From the NCBI GenBank assembly GCA_903908715.1, contig CAIVSY010000003.1, positions 1 through 64,000 on the forward strand: DNA of 64,000 nt. Direction: 5' to 3'. Source of the stretch: an uncultured bacterium (GTDB lineage Bacteria; Verrucomicrobiota; Kiritimatiellia; CAIKKV01; CAITUY01). Positions within the stretch are counted from its first letter, which is position 1. Each line of letters starts with the position of its first letter. The notes below the pieces were generated by a model. The model was not told the DNA's origin. It ran no database searches and saw only the letters and a list, made by a program, of their open reading frames with translations. The position numbers and the translations under genes were made by a program. Shown piece after piece: positions 40,735-49,559 of this stretch.

Positions 40735-42459
40735 ATGGAAACACCAAATTCTGATCCCAATCCCTCCCCCGCTTCCGTGCCGGGAGGAATGTCGCGCACC
40801 ATGCGCATCGACATCACGAGCGACATGCTCACCGAAACCGGAGCCGGAAAGAAGACCCATGTTCCCCACCGGCCAACCATACGAATCACCCGTCCGAAGT
40901 CTGCCGCGGAACGCATCGGGGACTCCGATTTCCAGCAGTTGCTCCAGAACGTGTATGACGGCGCCGTGATCACGGATTATTCCGGGCGCATCGTGGATAC
41001 GAACGTCCGGGTCTGCCAGTTCCTCGGATACGAAGCCGAGGAGCTCGCCCGCATGGAACTTTTCGATTTGCTTTTCGGAGCGGATGAAACCCTCCTGCCG
41101 ATGATCCGCGAGAATCTGGCAAACACCCGGTTCATCCTGCTGCAGGCCTACTTTGTGCGCAAGGACGGCAGCGTCTTCCCGGCGGAGACCGCCATCAACC
41201 GCCTGTACCTTTCCGGCCAGGATTACCTTTGCTTCTTTGTGCGCGACATTACCCTGCGCCGGATGGAGCAGGAGCAACTCCGCACGGAGCATACCGCCAT
41301 CCAGACAGCCGGCAGCGGCATCGCCATCGCCGATATTGAAACCCGCCTGACCTACATCAATCCCGCTGTACAGAAGTTGTGGGGCCTGGAACAGCTTTCG
41401 GATGACAAGCCCATCACACTGCACAACCTTTTCAACGATCCCGAAATCGGCGGCGCCATCATGAAGGCCGTCGCCGAAGGCCAGGGCTGGAACGGCGAAG
41501 TGGAAGCCCGCCGCTTCGACGGAACCCTCTTCCATGTGCAGGCCGCCGCCACGCCGAACCTGAGCTCAGAAGAGGAACTCATCGGCGTCGTGCTTTCCTT
41601 CACCGATGTCACCGCCCGGAAATACGCCGAAGCCCAGCGGGAACAGTACGCCGAACAATTGCGCATACGGAATTCCGAGATGGAAGCCGACCTGGTCATG
41701 GCCCGCGAAGTGCAACTGGCCCTTCTGCCGCGGCAGTTCCCCGTGTTCCCCAACAGCGCGCTCCCGGAGGATTCCCTCCTGCGCTTCAGCCACCTCTACC
41801 GACCCAGCACAACCCTGGGTGGCGATTTCTTCCATGTTCTTCCCGTGTCGGACCATGTGGCCGGGATTTTCACCTGCGATGTCATGGGCCACGGGTTGCG
41901 CGCCGCCCTGATCACAGCCATCATGCGCGGCCTGGTGGAGGAGTTGAAACCCATTGCGCACGATCCCGGCCTTTTCATGACCCATATGAACCGCGAATTC
42001 ATGACCATCCTCCGCGATGCCGAGGAATTCATGTTCGTTTCCGCCTCCTACCTTCTGATGGATCTGGAGCAACGCCGGATCACTTTCACCGAGGCCGGGC
42101 ACCCGAGCCCGATCCTCATCCGGCCCTCCACCCGGCAGGTCGTACCGATCCGCCGGACACCCGAACCCGCAGGCCCGGCGCTGGGCATCATGGAGAACGC
42201 CACCTTCGAAACCCAGTACCAGGGACTCGAGGCCGGGGATACCGTGCTGGTCTATACGGACGGCATCTCGGAAGTGGAAGGCCCGAACCGGGAAGAATTC
42301 GGAAGCGATCGAATCCTGCAGAGCCTGTCCCGGCAAATGCAACTGCCCGTCGAGGATATCCTCCCCGCCCTCATGAATGAAGCGGAAACCTTCTCGGAGG
42401 GCCGCGGATTCGAGGATGATGTCTGCCTCGTGGCCGTGCAAGCCACGAAATTACCCTAG
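40735..42459 (+). CDS. PAS-domain serine phosphatase (RsbU/SpoIIE-like PP2C)
   Basis: 574 residues from ATG 40735, with GGAAAG upstream. A disordered leader of about 60 residues precedes two PAS domains (about 64-185 and 186-305; FLGYEAEELARM in the first). A short linker helix (SEMEADLVMAREVQLALLPR) then leads to the SpoIIE-type phosphatase domain. That domain has the metal-binding motif GGDFFH near 363, CDVMGHG near 381, and DGISEVEG near 511. Such proteins dephosphorylate STAS anti-anti-sigma factors in partner-switching pathways. No STAS or anti-sigma kinase gene is adjacent, so its partner lies elsewhere. The end is 8 bp from a convergent gene. Confidence 0.88.
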   Translation: METPNSDPNPSPASVPGGMSRTMRIDITSDMLTETGAGKKTHVPHRPTIRITRPKSAAERIGDSDFQQLLQNVYDGAVITDYSGRIVDTNVRVCQFLGYEAEELARMELFDLLFGADETLLPMIRENLANTRFILLQAYFVRKDGSVFPAETAINRLYLSGQDYLCFFVRDITLRRMEQEQLRTEHTAIQTAGSGIAIADIETRLTYINPAVQKLWGLEQLSDDKPITLHNLFNDPEIGGAIMKAVAEGQGWNGEVEARRFDGTLFHVQAAATPNLSSEEELIGVVLSFTDVTARKYAEAQREQYAEQLRIRNSEMEADLVMAREVQLALLPRQFPVFPNSALPEDSLLRFSHLYRPSTTLGGDFFHVLPVSDHVAGIFTCDVMGHGLRAALITAIMRGLVEELKPIAHDPGLFMTHMNREFMTILRDAEEFMFVSASYLLMDLEQRRITFTEAGHPSPILIRPSTRQVVPIRRTPEPAGPALGIMENATFETQYQGLEAGDTVLVYTDGISEVEGPNREEFGSDRILQSLSRQMQLPVEDILPALMNEAETFSEGRGFEDDVCLVAVQATKLP

Positions 42460-42467
42460 CCGCCGAA

Positions 42468-43376
42468 TCAGCCCCACAACCGCTCGGGATAAACACCCTG
42501 TCCGACCAGACGGCGGATTCCCTCGACAACCACAGCCTTGTCCTGGGGATAGGTCACACCAAACCAGAGCTCAGGTGTGCCAAGCACCTTGACCCTGGCC
42601 CTGCCCCCCGCAACCAGACCATCCACCACCGTCGGCAGGAAAAACTCCGCCTTGGGATCTCCACCCCGGGCATCCAGGAAGCTCCGGAACCCGCGCTGAA
42701 GGGACTCGAACAAGGCGGGGGTCAGCCCCCACATGTTCATCGAGACAATCTCTGCACCCGTCAAGACATGCCAGGCGCCAGCCTCATCGGCATATTGCGC
42801 GCCTTGACCGGTCTTCTCAATCCTTGTGCGCTCCACAACGCCCCGCAGGAAACCATCGGCTCCCACATCACAAATGCCTCGCGCCACATGCCCATGCTCG
42901 GAAAGCGTATTGCACAGGGTGAAGCCCACCATGGCATACTCGTTGGCGGCGGCTCCCACCCCGCCCAGGAAATGGCCAAGGGATTCAAACGAGCGCCTTC
43001 CGTAGAAATCATCGGCATTGATCACCGCAAACGGCGTCCGGACCACATCGCGGCAGGCCAGCACCGCATGGGCCGTACCCCAGGGTTTCTTCCGGTCCCC
43101 CGGCACAGCAAACCCGGGCGGCAAACCCCCGTCCATCTCCTGGAACACGTAGTCTACAGGAATCTGCCGCTCAAAACGGGATGCCACAATGGCGCGGAAA
43201 TCCCTCTCGATGTCACGGCGGATCACGCAAACAACGCGGTCGAATCCGGACCGGATGGCATCAAAGACGGAATACTCTATGACAATGGCGCCATTCGGGC
43301 CCACCGCCTCGATCTGCTTGAGCCCGCCATACCGGCTGCCGATCCCCGCTGCCAAAACCACCAGCGTCTTGCCCAT
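42468..43376 (-). CDS. Sugar-1-phosphate nucleotidyltransferase-like protein
   Basis: 302 residues from ATG 43376, with GGGAG upstream; the longer frame to 43508 overlaps the LysM gene and is rejected. The N-terminal LVVLAAGIGSRYGGLKQ contains the nucleotidyltransferase signature GxGSRxxxxK in a form seen in UTP- and dTTP-using enzymes. AVINADDFYG near residue 108 supplies the metal-binding Asp residues. It most resembles UTP-glucose-1-phosphate uridylyltransferase-like proteins, which make nucleotide sugars for surface glycans. It follows the LysM lipoprotein gene by 28 bp on the same strand. Confidence 0.8.
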   Translation of the reverse strand: MGKTLVVLAAGIGSRYGGLKQIEAVGPNGAIVIEYSVFDAIRSGFDRVVCVIRRDIERDFRAIVASRFERQIPVDYVFQEMDGGLPPGFAVPGDRKKPWGTAHAVLACRDVVRTPFAVINADDFYGRRSFESLGHFLGGVGAAANEYAMVGFTLCNTLSEHGHVARGICDVGADGFLRGVVERTRIEKTGQGAQYADEAGAWHVLTGAEIVSMNMWGLTPALFESLQRGFRSFLDARGGDPKAEFFLPTVVDGLVAGGRARVKVLGTPELWFGVTYPQDKAVVVEGIRRLVGQGVYPERLWG

Positions 43377-43404
43377 TGCCCCGCTCCCTTCCCGCTCGCC
43401 CTTC

Positions 43405-43938
43405 CTATCGCTGGGGAATAAACAGCTTCTGTCCGACCCGCACCGTGTCAGACGAAAGATTGTTCGCCCGCTTGATCGCACTGACACTGCACTTGTAGGC
43501 TGCCGCAATGGCGGAGAGGGACTCGCCGGATTTCACAACGTGCTCATACCCGGTCTCCGCCGATGAGGCCGACGAGCCGCCCCGCGGGGAACCGCCCACA
43601 AGCGCAGAAACCTTCCGGCTCAAGTCCGATACAATTTCCCGCCGATCCGATTCACGCGCCGCATTGAGCGCCTGCATCTGCCGCTCAATCGTGTCCAACC
43701 GGTTCCGTACCACCAGATCCTCGCGCGGGGCCTTCCGCAACTCATCCAGTTCCCTGGCCAGCTGCTGCTGCTCCAACTGCAGCCCGTTGATCCGCTCGTT
43801 GAGCTTCTGTACATCCCCGACCAGACTGTCCCAGTCCGCCTGCTGACGCGCAAAGGATGCCTGATCCACCAACGTCACGCAGCCGCCCGCCGCCAGAAGG
43901 AAGAACGAGGCCAACCACACACACAATGCTTTGATCAT
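43405..43938 (-). CDS. LysM-domain lipoprotein with coiled coil
   Basis: 177 residues. The lipoprotein signal peptide ends in LLAAGGC with Cys20. Residues 30-110 are a Glu/Gln/Arg-rich coiled coil with a Leu heptad pattern (LNERINGLQLEQQQLARELD). A Ser/Gly linker leads to a C-terminal LysM domain (HVVKSGESLSAIAAAY to RVGQKLFIPQR). LysM binds peptidoglycan, so the protein should link the outer membrane to the wall, in the manner of other envelope-spanning lipoproteins. AAGGAAAGG precedes the start. Confidence 0.88.
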   Translation of the reverse strand: MIKALCVWLASFFLLAAGGCVTLVDQASFARQQADWDSLVGDVQKLNERINGLQLEQQQLARELDELRKAPREDLVVRNRLDTIERQMQALNAARESDRREIVSDLSRKVSALVGGSPRGGSSASSAETGYEHVVKSGESLSAIAAAYKCSVSAIKRANNLSSDTVRVGQKLFIPQR

Positions 43939-43948
43939 ATACCTTTCC

Positions 43949-44077
43949 TTATGAACCGAAATGAACCTGTGTTACCGGCGCTTCGACAACCGGATAGCCT
44001 TTGAACGTAGCAGGAAGCCAAATCCTGCGCCAGTCAATAATAGCCCTTTCACACAAGACGCAAAACGCTTGCGGCAT
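43949..44077 (-). CDS. Possible 42-aa CxxC protein
   Basis: A short frame (MPQAFCVLCERAIIDWRRIW at its start) precedes the LysM lipoprotein gene by 10 bp on the same strand. It has one CxxC pair, which would suit a half zinc ribbon. The frame itself is open much further upstream in low-complexity-looking sequence. There is no well-placed ribosome-binding site. It may be a real small protein or the tail of a non-coding frame. Confidence 0.25.
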   Translation of the reverse strand: MPQAFCVLCERAIIDWRRIWLPATFKGYPVVEAPVTQVHFGS

Positions 44078-44266
44078 CCTTTCGGAATTATTCACGAAAA
44101 CAGCTGCCCGGGCGCTGAAGGGCGGGGCACCGTCGTCGCCGCAGGAAGGCCCTCCAAGAGCCTCGGGGCGTTGACAAAATCCTGTACCCGGAAAAGCAGA
44201 TGGGCTATATATCCCTGATTCGGCAGTACCTTGCAGGGGCCCGGTACCGACGCCGATGGGCATCCT

Positions 44267-45508
44267 ATGAAATCGACCCATACTACGGACAACCCTTTGT
44301 GGCAGAAGCTGGCAGGATGGATCCTGCTTGTGGTATGCATCCTGAGTCTTGCCGAGGTTGCCGCCATCCTGATCCATGGCGGGCCGTGGAATTGGCATGG
44401 CCTTCATGCCACCAAACCCATCCCGCGCCTGCTGGTTGCATCCCTTGCCTGGCTGGGATGGTTCCTCCTCCGGCATGCAGGGCAGTATCGTCGTGCGGAA
44501 TGGGGACGCTTCTCGGGACGTCTCATCCTGGCCATGCTCAGCACGACGCTCGGCTTGTTGACCGCTGAAGTCGCCTTGCGGACTTTCCTGGAACGCACAC
44601 AAAAAGCCCAGTCCCTGGATCAGTTGGGAACATTGTCCAACCGGCTTACCAAGGAAAAAATCCGGACTTCACACCCGTTGGCCGCCATTATACAGAAGAG
44701 CCGATACGGCAGCGTCGTGTATGAATTAAAACCCAACCTCTCCAGGGAATTCGGACACTGCCGCCTGCATATCAATGCCGCCGGCATGCGGAAAACCCGT
44801 GAGTATCCCGTGGAAAAACCCGCAAAAACCATCCGCATCGCGGGGATCGGCGATTCCGGCATGTTCGGATGGGGAGTTCACCAGGAAGAGAACTATATGG
44901 ATGTCCTGGAATCGAACCTGAACGCACGGGCGGATGGCAGGACCTATGAAACCCTGAACTTCGGAGTCCCGGGTTATAATACCCAGTTGGAAGTCGAAAC
45001 ACTGAAAGCAAAAGGGTTAGCCTATAAGCCCGACATCGTAATCGTGGGCTGGTGCGATAATGATTTCGGTCTCCCCTTCTTCATCCCGCAGCAGGGCCAG
45101 TGGAACCGCAAGGATGTTTCGTTCCTGTACAACCTTCTTTTCGACAGGAAAGCCTTTGCCGATCTCGCCCTGAACCAGATTGGCGATGAGCGTCAATATG
45201 ACGCCAACAGGATCCCGGAACATTTCCGGGCAGGCATCGACGTGTCGGGCGTGCGCAACCAGTTCGCTATACTGAAGGAATTGGGAAAGACACACGGGTT
45301 CAAACTCCTCGTGATCGGTCCCATGCAAAAAGAGGCTGTCCAGATTTTCAAGGAACTGGAGATCGCTCATTTCAACACCCTGGAAAGAATCAACGCGAAC
45401 GCGTACCCTGCGGAATTCTATGTTCATTCCTTCCATCCCCGGGCAGGAGGACACCGCGTCCTTGCCGAATGCCTGGAACGCGAGATGCACGAAAAAAACT
45501 GGCTTTAA
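44267..45508 (+). CDS. Membrane-anchored SGNH/GDSL hydrolase-like protein
   Basis: 413 residues from ATG 44267. Three N-terminal hydrophobic segments (about 15-35, 50-75 and 88-105) anchor it. The remainder is an SGNH-type domain with the nucleophile motif GIGDSGMFGWG near residue 193, FGVPGYNT near 230 and IVIVGWCDNDFG near 252. The C-terminal SFHPRAGGHRVLAE supplies the His. The usual block IV is SxxH rather than DxxH. Such proteins add or remove acyl groups on glycans. It leads a plus-strand cluster with SxtJ-like and carbamoyltransferase genes, so it probably modifies the same surface molecule. Confidence 0.78.
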   Translation: MKSTHTTDNPLWQKLAGWILLVVCILSLAEVAAILIHGGPWNWHGLHATKPIPRLLVASLAWLGWFLLRHAGQYRRAEWGRFSGRLILAMLSTTLGLLTAEVALRTFLERTQKAQSLDQLGTLSNRLTKEKIRTSHPLAAIIQKSRYGSVVYELKPNLSREFGHCRLHINAAGMRKTREYPVEKPAKTIRIAGIGDSGMFGWGVHQEENYMDVLESNLNARADGRTYETLNFGVPGYNTQLEVETLKAKGLAYKPDIVIVGWCDNDFGLPFFIPQQGQWNRKDVSFLYNLLFDRKAFADLALNQIGDERQYDANRIPEHFRAGIDVSGVRNQFAILKELGKTHGFKLLVIGPMQKEAVQIFKELEIAHFNTLERINANAYPAEFYVHSFHPRAGGHRVLAECLEREMHEKNWL

Positions 45509-45541
45509 GAGATATCAGGGAAAGACGAAAGAGGCAAAGTC

Positions 45542-45934
45542 ATGAATGAGGCAAAATCCCCGAATCTGGGGAAGATGATCCTGCAAGCGGCGATTCCGGC
45601 GCTTGTCGGCACGTTCCTGCTGCGCAAGAACCGGCTGGCAGCCGGCCTGATCCTCAACAGCATTGGAGCCTTGATCCTGCTGTCCGGCATATTCCTGCCG
45701 TCGTTCTACCATCGAATCGACCGGTTCGGGCAGGCTCTCGGCAAGGTTGCAGCCACAGCCCTGACATGGGCCCTGCTGGTGCCCATGTTCTTCCTTGTCT
45801 TCCTGCCCGGCCGCATCATCCTGATCCTGCGCGGGCTCGACCCCATGTGCCGCCGCCTGCGCGGGCCGGAATCCACCTATTGGGTTGCACGGAAACCTGT
45901 GGCAGACTCCGCCGAATACCGGAGGCAGTTCTAA
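45542..45934 (+). CDS. SxtJ-like small membrane protein
   Basis: 130 residues with two to three hydrophobic segments (about 13-55 and 70-95). The charged C-terminal tail contains RLRGPESTYWV, which I associate with the SxtJ family found beside carbamoyltransferases in saxitoxin and glycan clusters. Its function is not established. The stop codon overlaps the carbamoyltransferase start by one base (TAATG), so the two are translationally coupled, which supports a partnership. Confidence 0.7.
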   Translation: MNEAKSPNLGKMILQAAIPALVGTFLLRKNRLAAGLILNSIGALILLSGIFLPSFYHRIDRFGQALGKVAATALTWALLVPMFFLVFLPGRIILILRGLDPMCRRLRGPESTYWVARKPVADSAEYRRQF

Positions 45935-47763
45935 TGAATATCCTCGGCATCAGCGCTTTCTATCACGACTCCGCGGCCGCTCTGGTCAGTGACGGCAAGA
46001 TCATCGCCGCAGCCCAGGAGGAGCGGTTCTCACGCAAGAAGCATGATTCGCGCTTCCCGACCCTGGCGGTGAAGTACTGCCTGCGCGAGTTGGAGCAGCG
46101 GAACGGCAAGCTGGACGCCGTGGCATTCTATGACAAACCGATCCGCAAGTTCGAACGGATCCTGAAGACGTATTTCAGCGTGGCCCCCCACGGCCTGCAG
46201 TCGTTTATGATGGCACTCCCTCTCTGGCTGAAGGAGAAACTCTGGATCCCGATGCAGATCGAGGAGGCGCTGGAACATTGCGGCGTCTCCCCCATGCCCA
46301 CGCTGTATTTCCCGGAGCACCACGAATCGCACGCGGCCAGCGCCTTCTTCCCCTCCCCATTCAAGTCCGCCGCCATCCTGACGCTGGACGGCGTGGGAGA
46401 ATGGGCCACCTCCGCCATCGGCCGCGGTCAGGATCACCGCATCGAGATCCTGCAGGACCTGCACTTCCCCCATTCGCTCGGCCTGTTGTATTCGGCATTC
46501 ACATACTTCACGGGCTTCAAGGTGAACTCCGGCGAGTACAAGCTCATGGGCCTGGCGCCGTACGGCGAACCGAAGTATGTCGACCTCATCAGGGATAACC
46601 TGCTGGACCTGCGCCCAGACGGGTCCTTCCGGCTGAACCTTTCGTACTTCGGCTACCTCGACGGACTCACCATGACCAACGACAAGTTCGCGCGCCTGTT
46701 CGGCGGTCCGGCCCGCAAGTCGGAAAGCGAGATCACCCAGCGGGAAATGGACATCGCGCGCTCCATCCAGGTCGTCACGGAGGAAATCGTACTCGCCATG
46801 GCCCGTCATGCCCGCGAGCTGACCGGAGAGGATTCGCTATGCCTGGCAGGCGGTGTGGCCCTGAATTGCGTCGCCAACGGGCGGCTGCTGCGGGAGGGAA
46901 TCTTCCGGAATATCTGGATCCAGCCGGCGGCGGGCGATGCGGGCGGTGCACTCGGCGCAGCCCTTCTGGCCAGCCACCAGATCCATCACGCCCCCCGCCA
47001 GACGGATGGCACGAGGGATGCCATGCAGGGATCCTTGCTGGGCCCCGATATCGAGGACCCTGCGGTCGAGGCCTTCCTGAAGTCCCACGGCTATCCCGCC
47101 CGCAAGCTCGGTCCGGATGAATGGCCCCGGGAAATCGCCGCCCTCATCGCCTCGGAGAATGTGATCGGACTGGTGCAGGGAAGAATGGAATTCGGCCCAA
47201 GGGCCCTCGGGGCACGATCGATCATCGGAGACGCGCGTTCCCCGAAAATGCAGTCGGTCATGAACCTCAAGATCAAGTACCGCGAGTCGTTCCGCCCCTT
47301 TGCGCCGTCCTGCCTGGCTGAACGGGTGTCGGATTATTTCGAGCTCGATCGCCCATCCCCCTATATGCTGCTCGTCGCACCTGTCCGCAGGGATCGGTGC
47401 AAGGGACTCGAGGATGCGGCCCGGCTTTCAATCCGTGAACGGATCAACCAGGTCCGGTCGGACATCCCGGCCATCACCCACGTGGACTATTCCGCACGCG
47501 TGCAAACCGTTTCCCCGGCCGACAATCCCCGCTACTATGCCCTGATCAAGGCCTTCGAGGCCCTGACCGGTTATGGTGTAATCATCAACACCTCCTTCAA
47601 TGTCCGGGGTGAACCGATCGTCTGCTCGCCGGAGGACGCCTACCGCTGTTTTATGCGGACCGAAATGGATTACCTGGTGCTGGGCTCCTTTGTACTCAGC
47701 AAGAAGGATCAGCCGCCCTGGCAGGACAAGGCTGACTGGCGGCAGGAGTATGCCTTGGATTGA
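45934..47763 (+). CDS. Carbamoyltransferase (NodU/CmcH/SxtI family)
   Basis: 609 residues from ATG 45934, with GGAGG 7 bases upstream; an earlier in-frame ATG lies inside the previous gene. The N-terminal Kae1-like domain has ISAFYHDSAAALV and AAQEERFSRKKHD. Next come EHHESHAASAFFPSP, LDGVGEWATS and AGDAGGALGAALL. The C-terminal YrdC-like domain has FGPRALGARSIIGDAR and INTSFNVRGEPIV. These enzymes use carbamoyl phosphate and ATP to carbamoylate hydroxyls on sugars or natural products. Here a glycan or glycolipid acceptor is the best inference from the neighbours. Confidence 0.93.
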   Translation: MNILGISAFYHDSAAALVSDGKIIAAAQEERFSRKKHDSRFPTLAVKYCLRELEQRNGKLDAVAFYDKPIRKFERILKTYFSVAPHGLQSFMMALPLWLKEKLWIPMQIEEALEHCGVSPMPTLYFPEHHESHAASAFFPSPFKSAAILTLDGVGEWATSAIGRGQDHRIEILQDLHFPHSLGLLYSAFTYFTGFKVNSGEYKLMGLAPYGEPKYVDLIRDNLLDLRPDGSFRLNLSYFGYLDGLTMTNDKFARLFGGPARKSESEITQREMDIARSIQVVTEEIVLAMARHARELTGEDSLCLAGGVALNCVANGRLLREGIFRNIWIQPAAGDAGGALGAALLASHQIHHAPRQTDGTRDAMQGSLLGPDIEDPAVEAFLKSHGYPARKLGPDEWPREIAALIASENVIGLVQGRMEFGPRALGARSIIGDARSPKMQSVMNLKIKYRESFRPFAPSCLAERVSDYFELDRPSPYMLLVAPVRRDRCKGLEDAARLSIRERINQVRSDIPAITHVDYSARVQTVSPADNPRYYALIKAFEALTGYGVIINTSFNVRGEPIVCSPEDAYRCFMRTEMDYLVLGSFVLSKKDQPPWQDKADWRQEYALD

Positions 47764-47784
47764 TGCGCAAGAGAAGGAGTGGTT

Positions 47785-47949
47785 ATGCGTTTCCTCAAAC
47801 ATCTGGGTCGTCTACTGAAGGAATTCGGCGTGTTTGCCTGGCACAACAAGGCCTGGTGGATCATTCCGGTCATCCTGGTCCTGTTACTTCTCGGGCTGTT
47901 CATCGTTACCGGTCAGACCGTGGCCCCGTTCATCTACACCCTGTTCTAG
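47785..47949 (+). CDS. DUF5989-family small membrane protein, 54 aa
   Basis: 54 residues. Start at 47785 with AAGGAG 7 bases upstream. A basic amphipathic N-terminus (MRFLKHLGRLLKEFG) is followed by WHNKAWWIIPVILVLLLLG, a single membrane helix, and a short outer tail. It matches my memory of DUF5989 proteins, which are regularly encoded next to SxtJ and carbamoyltransferase genes. It is likely an accessory subunit; function unknown. Confidence 0.85.
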   Translation: MRFLKHLGRLLKEFGVFAWHNKAWWIIPVILVLLLLGLFIVTGQTVAPFIYTLF

Positions 47950-48005
47950 GAACAGGCGGGAACACCGGCCTGACTTCACCTTAGGGAATGAAAGGCGGGA
48001 GAATC

Positions 48006-49328
48006 ATGCAACAGCCGGAAACAAACGGTTTCCTGCAGTGGCTTCTGGCGCCGTGGAAGGATTCGCGCCCTTTCCGCATCGCCTTGTTGCTGATCCTGTT
48101 CGTTTCCGTGGGTTTCCGGATATTCCTCATATCCCAAAGCACCTGGCAACGGGTCTCCGACTCACGAGACTACCATGAGTTTGCCGAGAGCCTGATACGC
48201 GGGGAAGGCTACAGGCAAGTATACACGGGTGAAACATCTATATATCACGGCCTGACGTTCTATGCATACCGCATGCCGGGCTACCCGATTTTCCTGGCAA
48301 CGGTCTATTGCCTGTTCGGACCCTATCCTCAAGTGGCCATGGCAGCCAATCTGGCCGCTGAAGTCCTCAGCCACCTTTTCCTCCTGGCCATCGCCTATCA
48401 TCTCTTCGGCCGTGCCACGGCTCTGTGGAGCCAGGCGCTCTGGGCCATTCACATCTTCTGGACAACCAGCCTGATGACGGAATCCCTCTTCACTGCCGGC
48501 TTCCTGTTCCTGACCGCCCTGCTGGTATACGGGGCACCATTCCGGTCAAAAGCTGCCATGCTTGCCTATGGATCCGTCGCCTGCGCCATCACGTTCCTCC
48601 GTCCCATCGGCGTGGTGGTTTACCTGCCCCTCGGGGTCCTCATGTTGGCTACCCGCATCCCTTTCCCGAGGAAAGTACTGCTGATGCTGATTGCGGTCCT
48701 GCCGACAGCCTTCTGCCTCTTCCTCTGGACACACCGGAATCACCGCATCCTCGGAAAGAACGTCTACCTGACCAGCCAGTCGGGGCGTGTCAACGCCAAG
48801 GAATTCGGCGTTCACTTTGAACTCGTCTACCGGGTGATGAAGAAACAGGGTGCCAATGAAGCCCAGATCGACCAGGTCCTCAAGGAAATGATCACGAGAA
48901 GGATCCGGGCGAACCCATACCTGTATCCGCGCGTCTATCTGGACCGCCTCCATAAGCTTCTGGTACCCCAGGGACCCCAGGACCTGCGCCTGCTGCATTT
49001 GGAAACCCTCTTCTCGGGCCCCCGGAATTCCCCATGGGTCCTGCCCCTGGCGCGCAAACTCTACTATCAGTATCACGCGGTCTACCTGCTGGCGGCTGTC
49101 GGCCTGCTGGTCATGATTGGACGGAGGACCCGCTACCGCGAAATCCTGGCTGTCCTGGCCTGTTTTATCCTGTTCCATCCGGCGGTCTCGAAGACCTACA
49201 TCCGCTATGCCGCACCCATCTTTCCTATACTGATCCTGTGTGCCGCCTATGCTCTCGCCTCTTTCGGCATCCTGGCAGGCAGGCTCCGGCCAGGCAAAAA
49301 GGAGTTGACCCATCACCGTGCAGACTGA
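48006..49328 (+). CDS. GT39-like membrane glycosyltransferase
   Basis: 440 residues from ATG 48006, preceded by GGCGGGAG; an ATG at 47988 is possible. The first loop after helix 1 carries SDSRDYHEFAESL, with the Asp position expected of GT-C enzymes, then AYRMPGYPIF. About nine membrane helices follow, and there is no large soluble C-terminal domain. It probably transfers a sugar from a polyprenyl-phosphate donor on the periplasmic side. It belongs to the carbamoyltransferase cluster by strand and spacing (56 bp). Confidence 0.78.
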   Translation: MQQPETNGFLQWLLAPWKDSRPFRIALLLILFVSVGFRIFLISQSTWQRVSDSRDYHEFAESLIRGEGYRQVYTGETSIYHGLTFYAYRMPGYPIFLATVYCLFGPYPQVAMAANLAAEVLSHLFLLAIAYHLFGRATALWSQALWAIHIFWTTSLMTESLFTAGFLFLTALLVYGAPFRSKAAMLAYGSVACAITFLRPIGVVVYLPLGVLMLATRIPFPRKVLLMLIAVLPTAFCLFLWTHRNHRILGKNVYLTSQSGRVNAKEFGVHFELVYRVMKKQGANEAQIDQVLKEMITRRIRANPYLYPRVYLDRLHKLLVPQGPQDLRLLHLETLFSGPRNSPWVLPLARKLYYQYHAVYLLAAVGLLVMIGRRTRYREILAVLACFILFHPAVSKTYIRYAAPIFPILILCAAYALASFGILAGRLRPGKKELTHHRAD

Positions 49329-49356
49329 TTGAGTACTGTGTTTCGAAGCAAGGAAG

Positions 49357-49554
49357 GTGTACGTGAATCTCTTTTATGGCCCCATTGTTCTTGGTTATAT
49401 CGACCCTGGGTCCGGCGCCATGCTGCTCCAGTGGGTCATCGCGGGAATCGCCGGCATCGGATTCTATTTCCGACGCGTCATCGGCAAATTGGTCCGCCGC
49501 CTCTTCGGCAAGGGGGATAAACCCGATGATGACCAGGACTCCTCCGGAGAATAA
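49357..49554 (+). CDS. Small membrane protein with YIDPGSG motif
   Basis: About 65 residues starting at a GTG; a second in-frame GTG at 49363 has better spacing from AAGGAAG. It begins with LFYGPIVLGYIDPGSGAMLL, then a single hydrophobic helix and a basic tail ending in acidic residues. I recall short proteins with the same YIDPGSG motif beside methyltransferases and sulfatases in glycan clusters, but know of no function. It precedes the methyltransferase gene by 5 bp. Confidence 0.7.
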   Translation: MYVNLFYGPIVLGYIDPGSGAMLLQWVIAGIAGIGFYFRRVIGKLVRRLFGKGDKPDDDQDSSGE

Positions 49555-49559
49555 CCGGC

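Noticed and set aside
39907-41535. 542-codon minus-strand frame
   Set aside because: Spans two well-supported plus-strand genes (SDR and PAS-phosphatase) in antisense.
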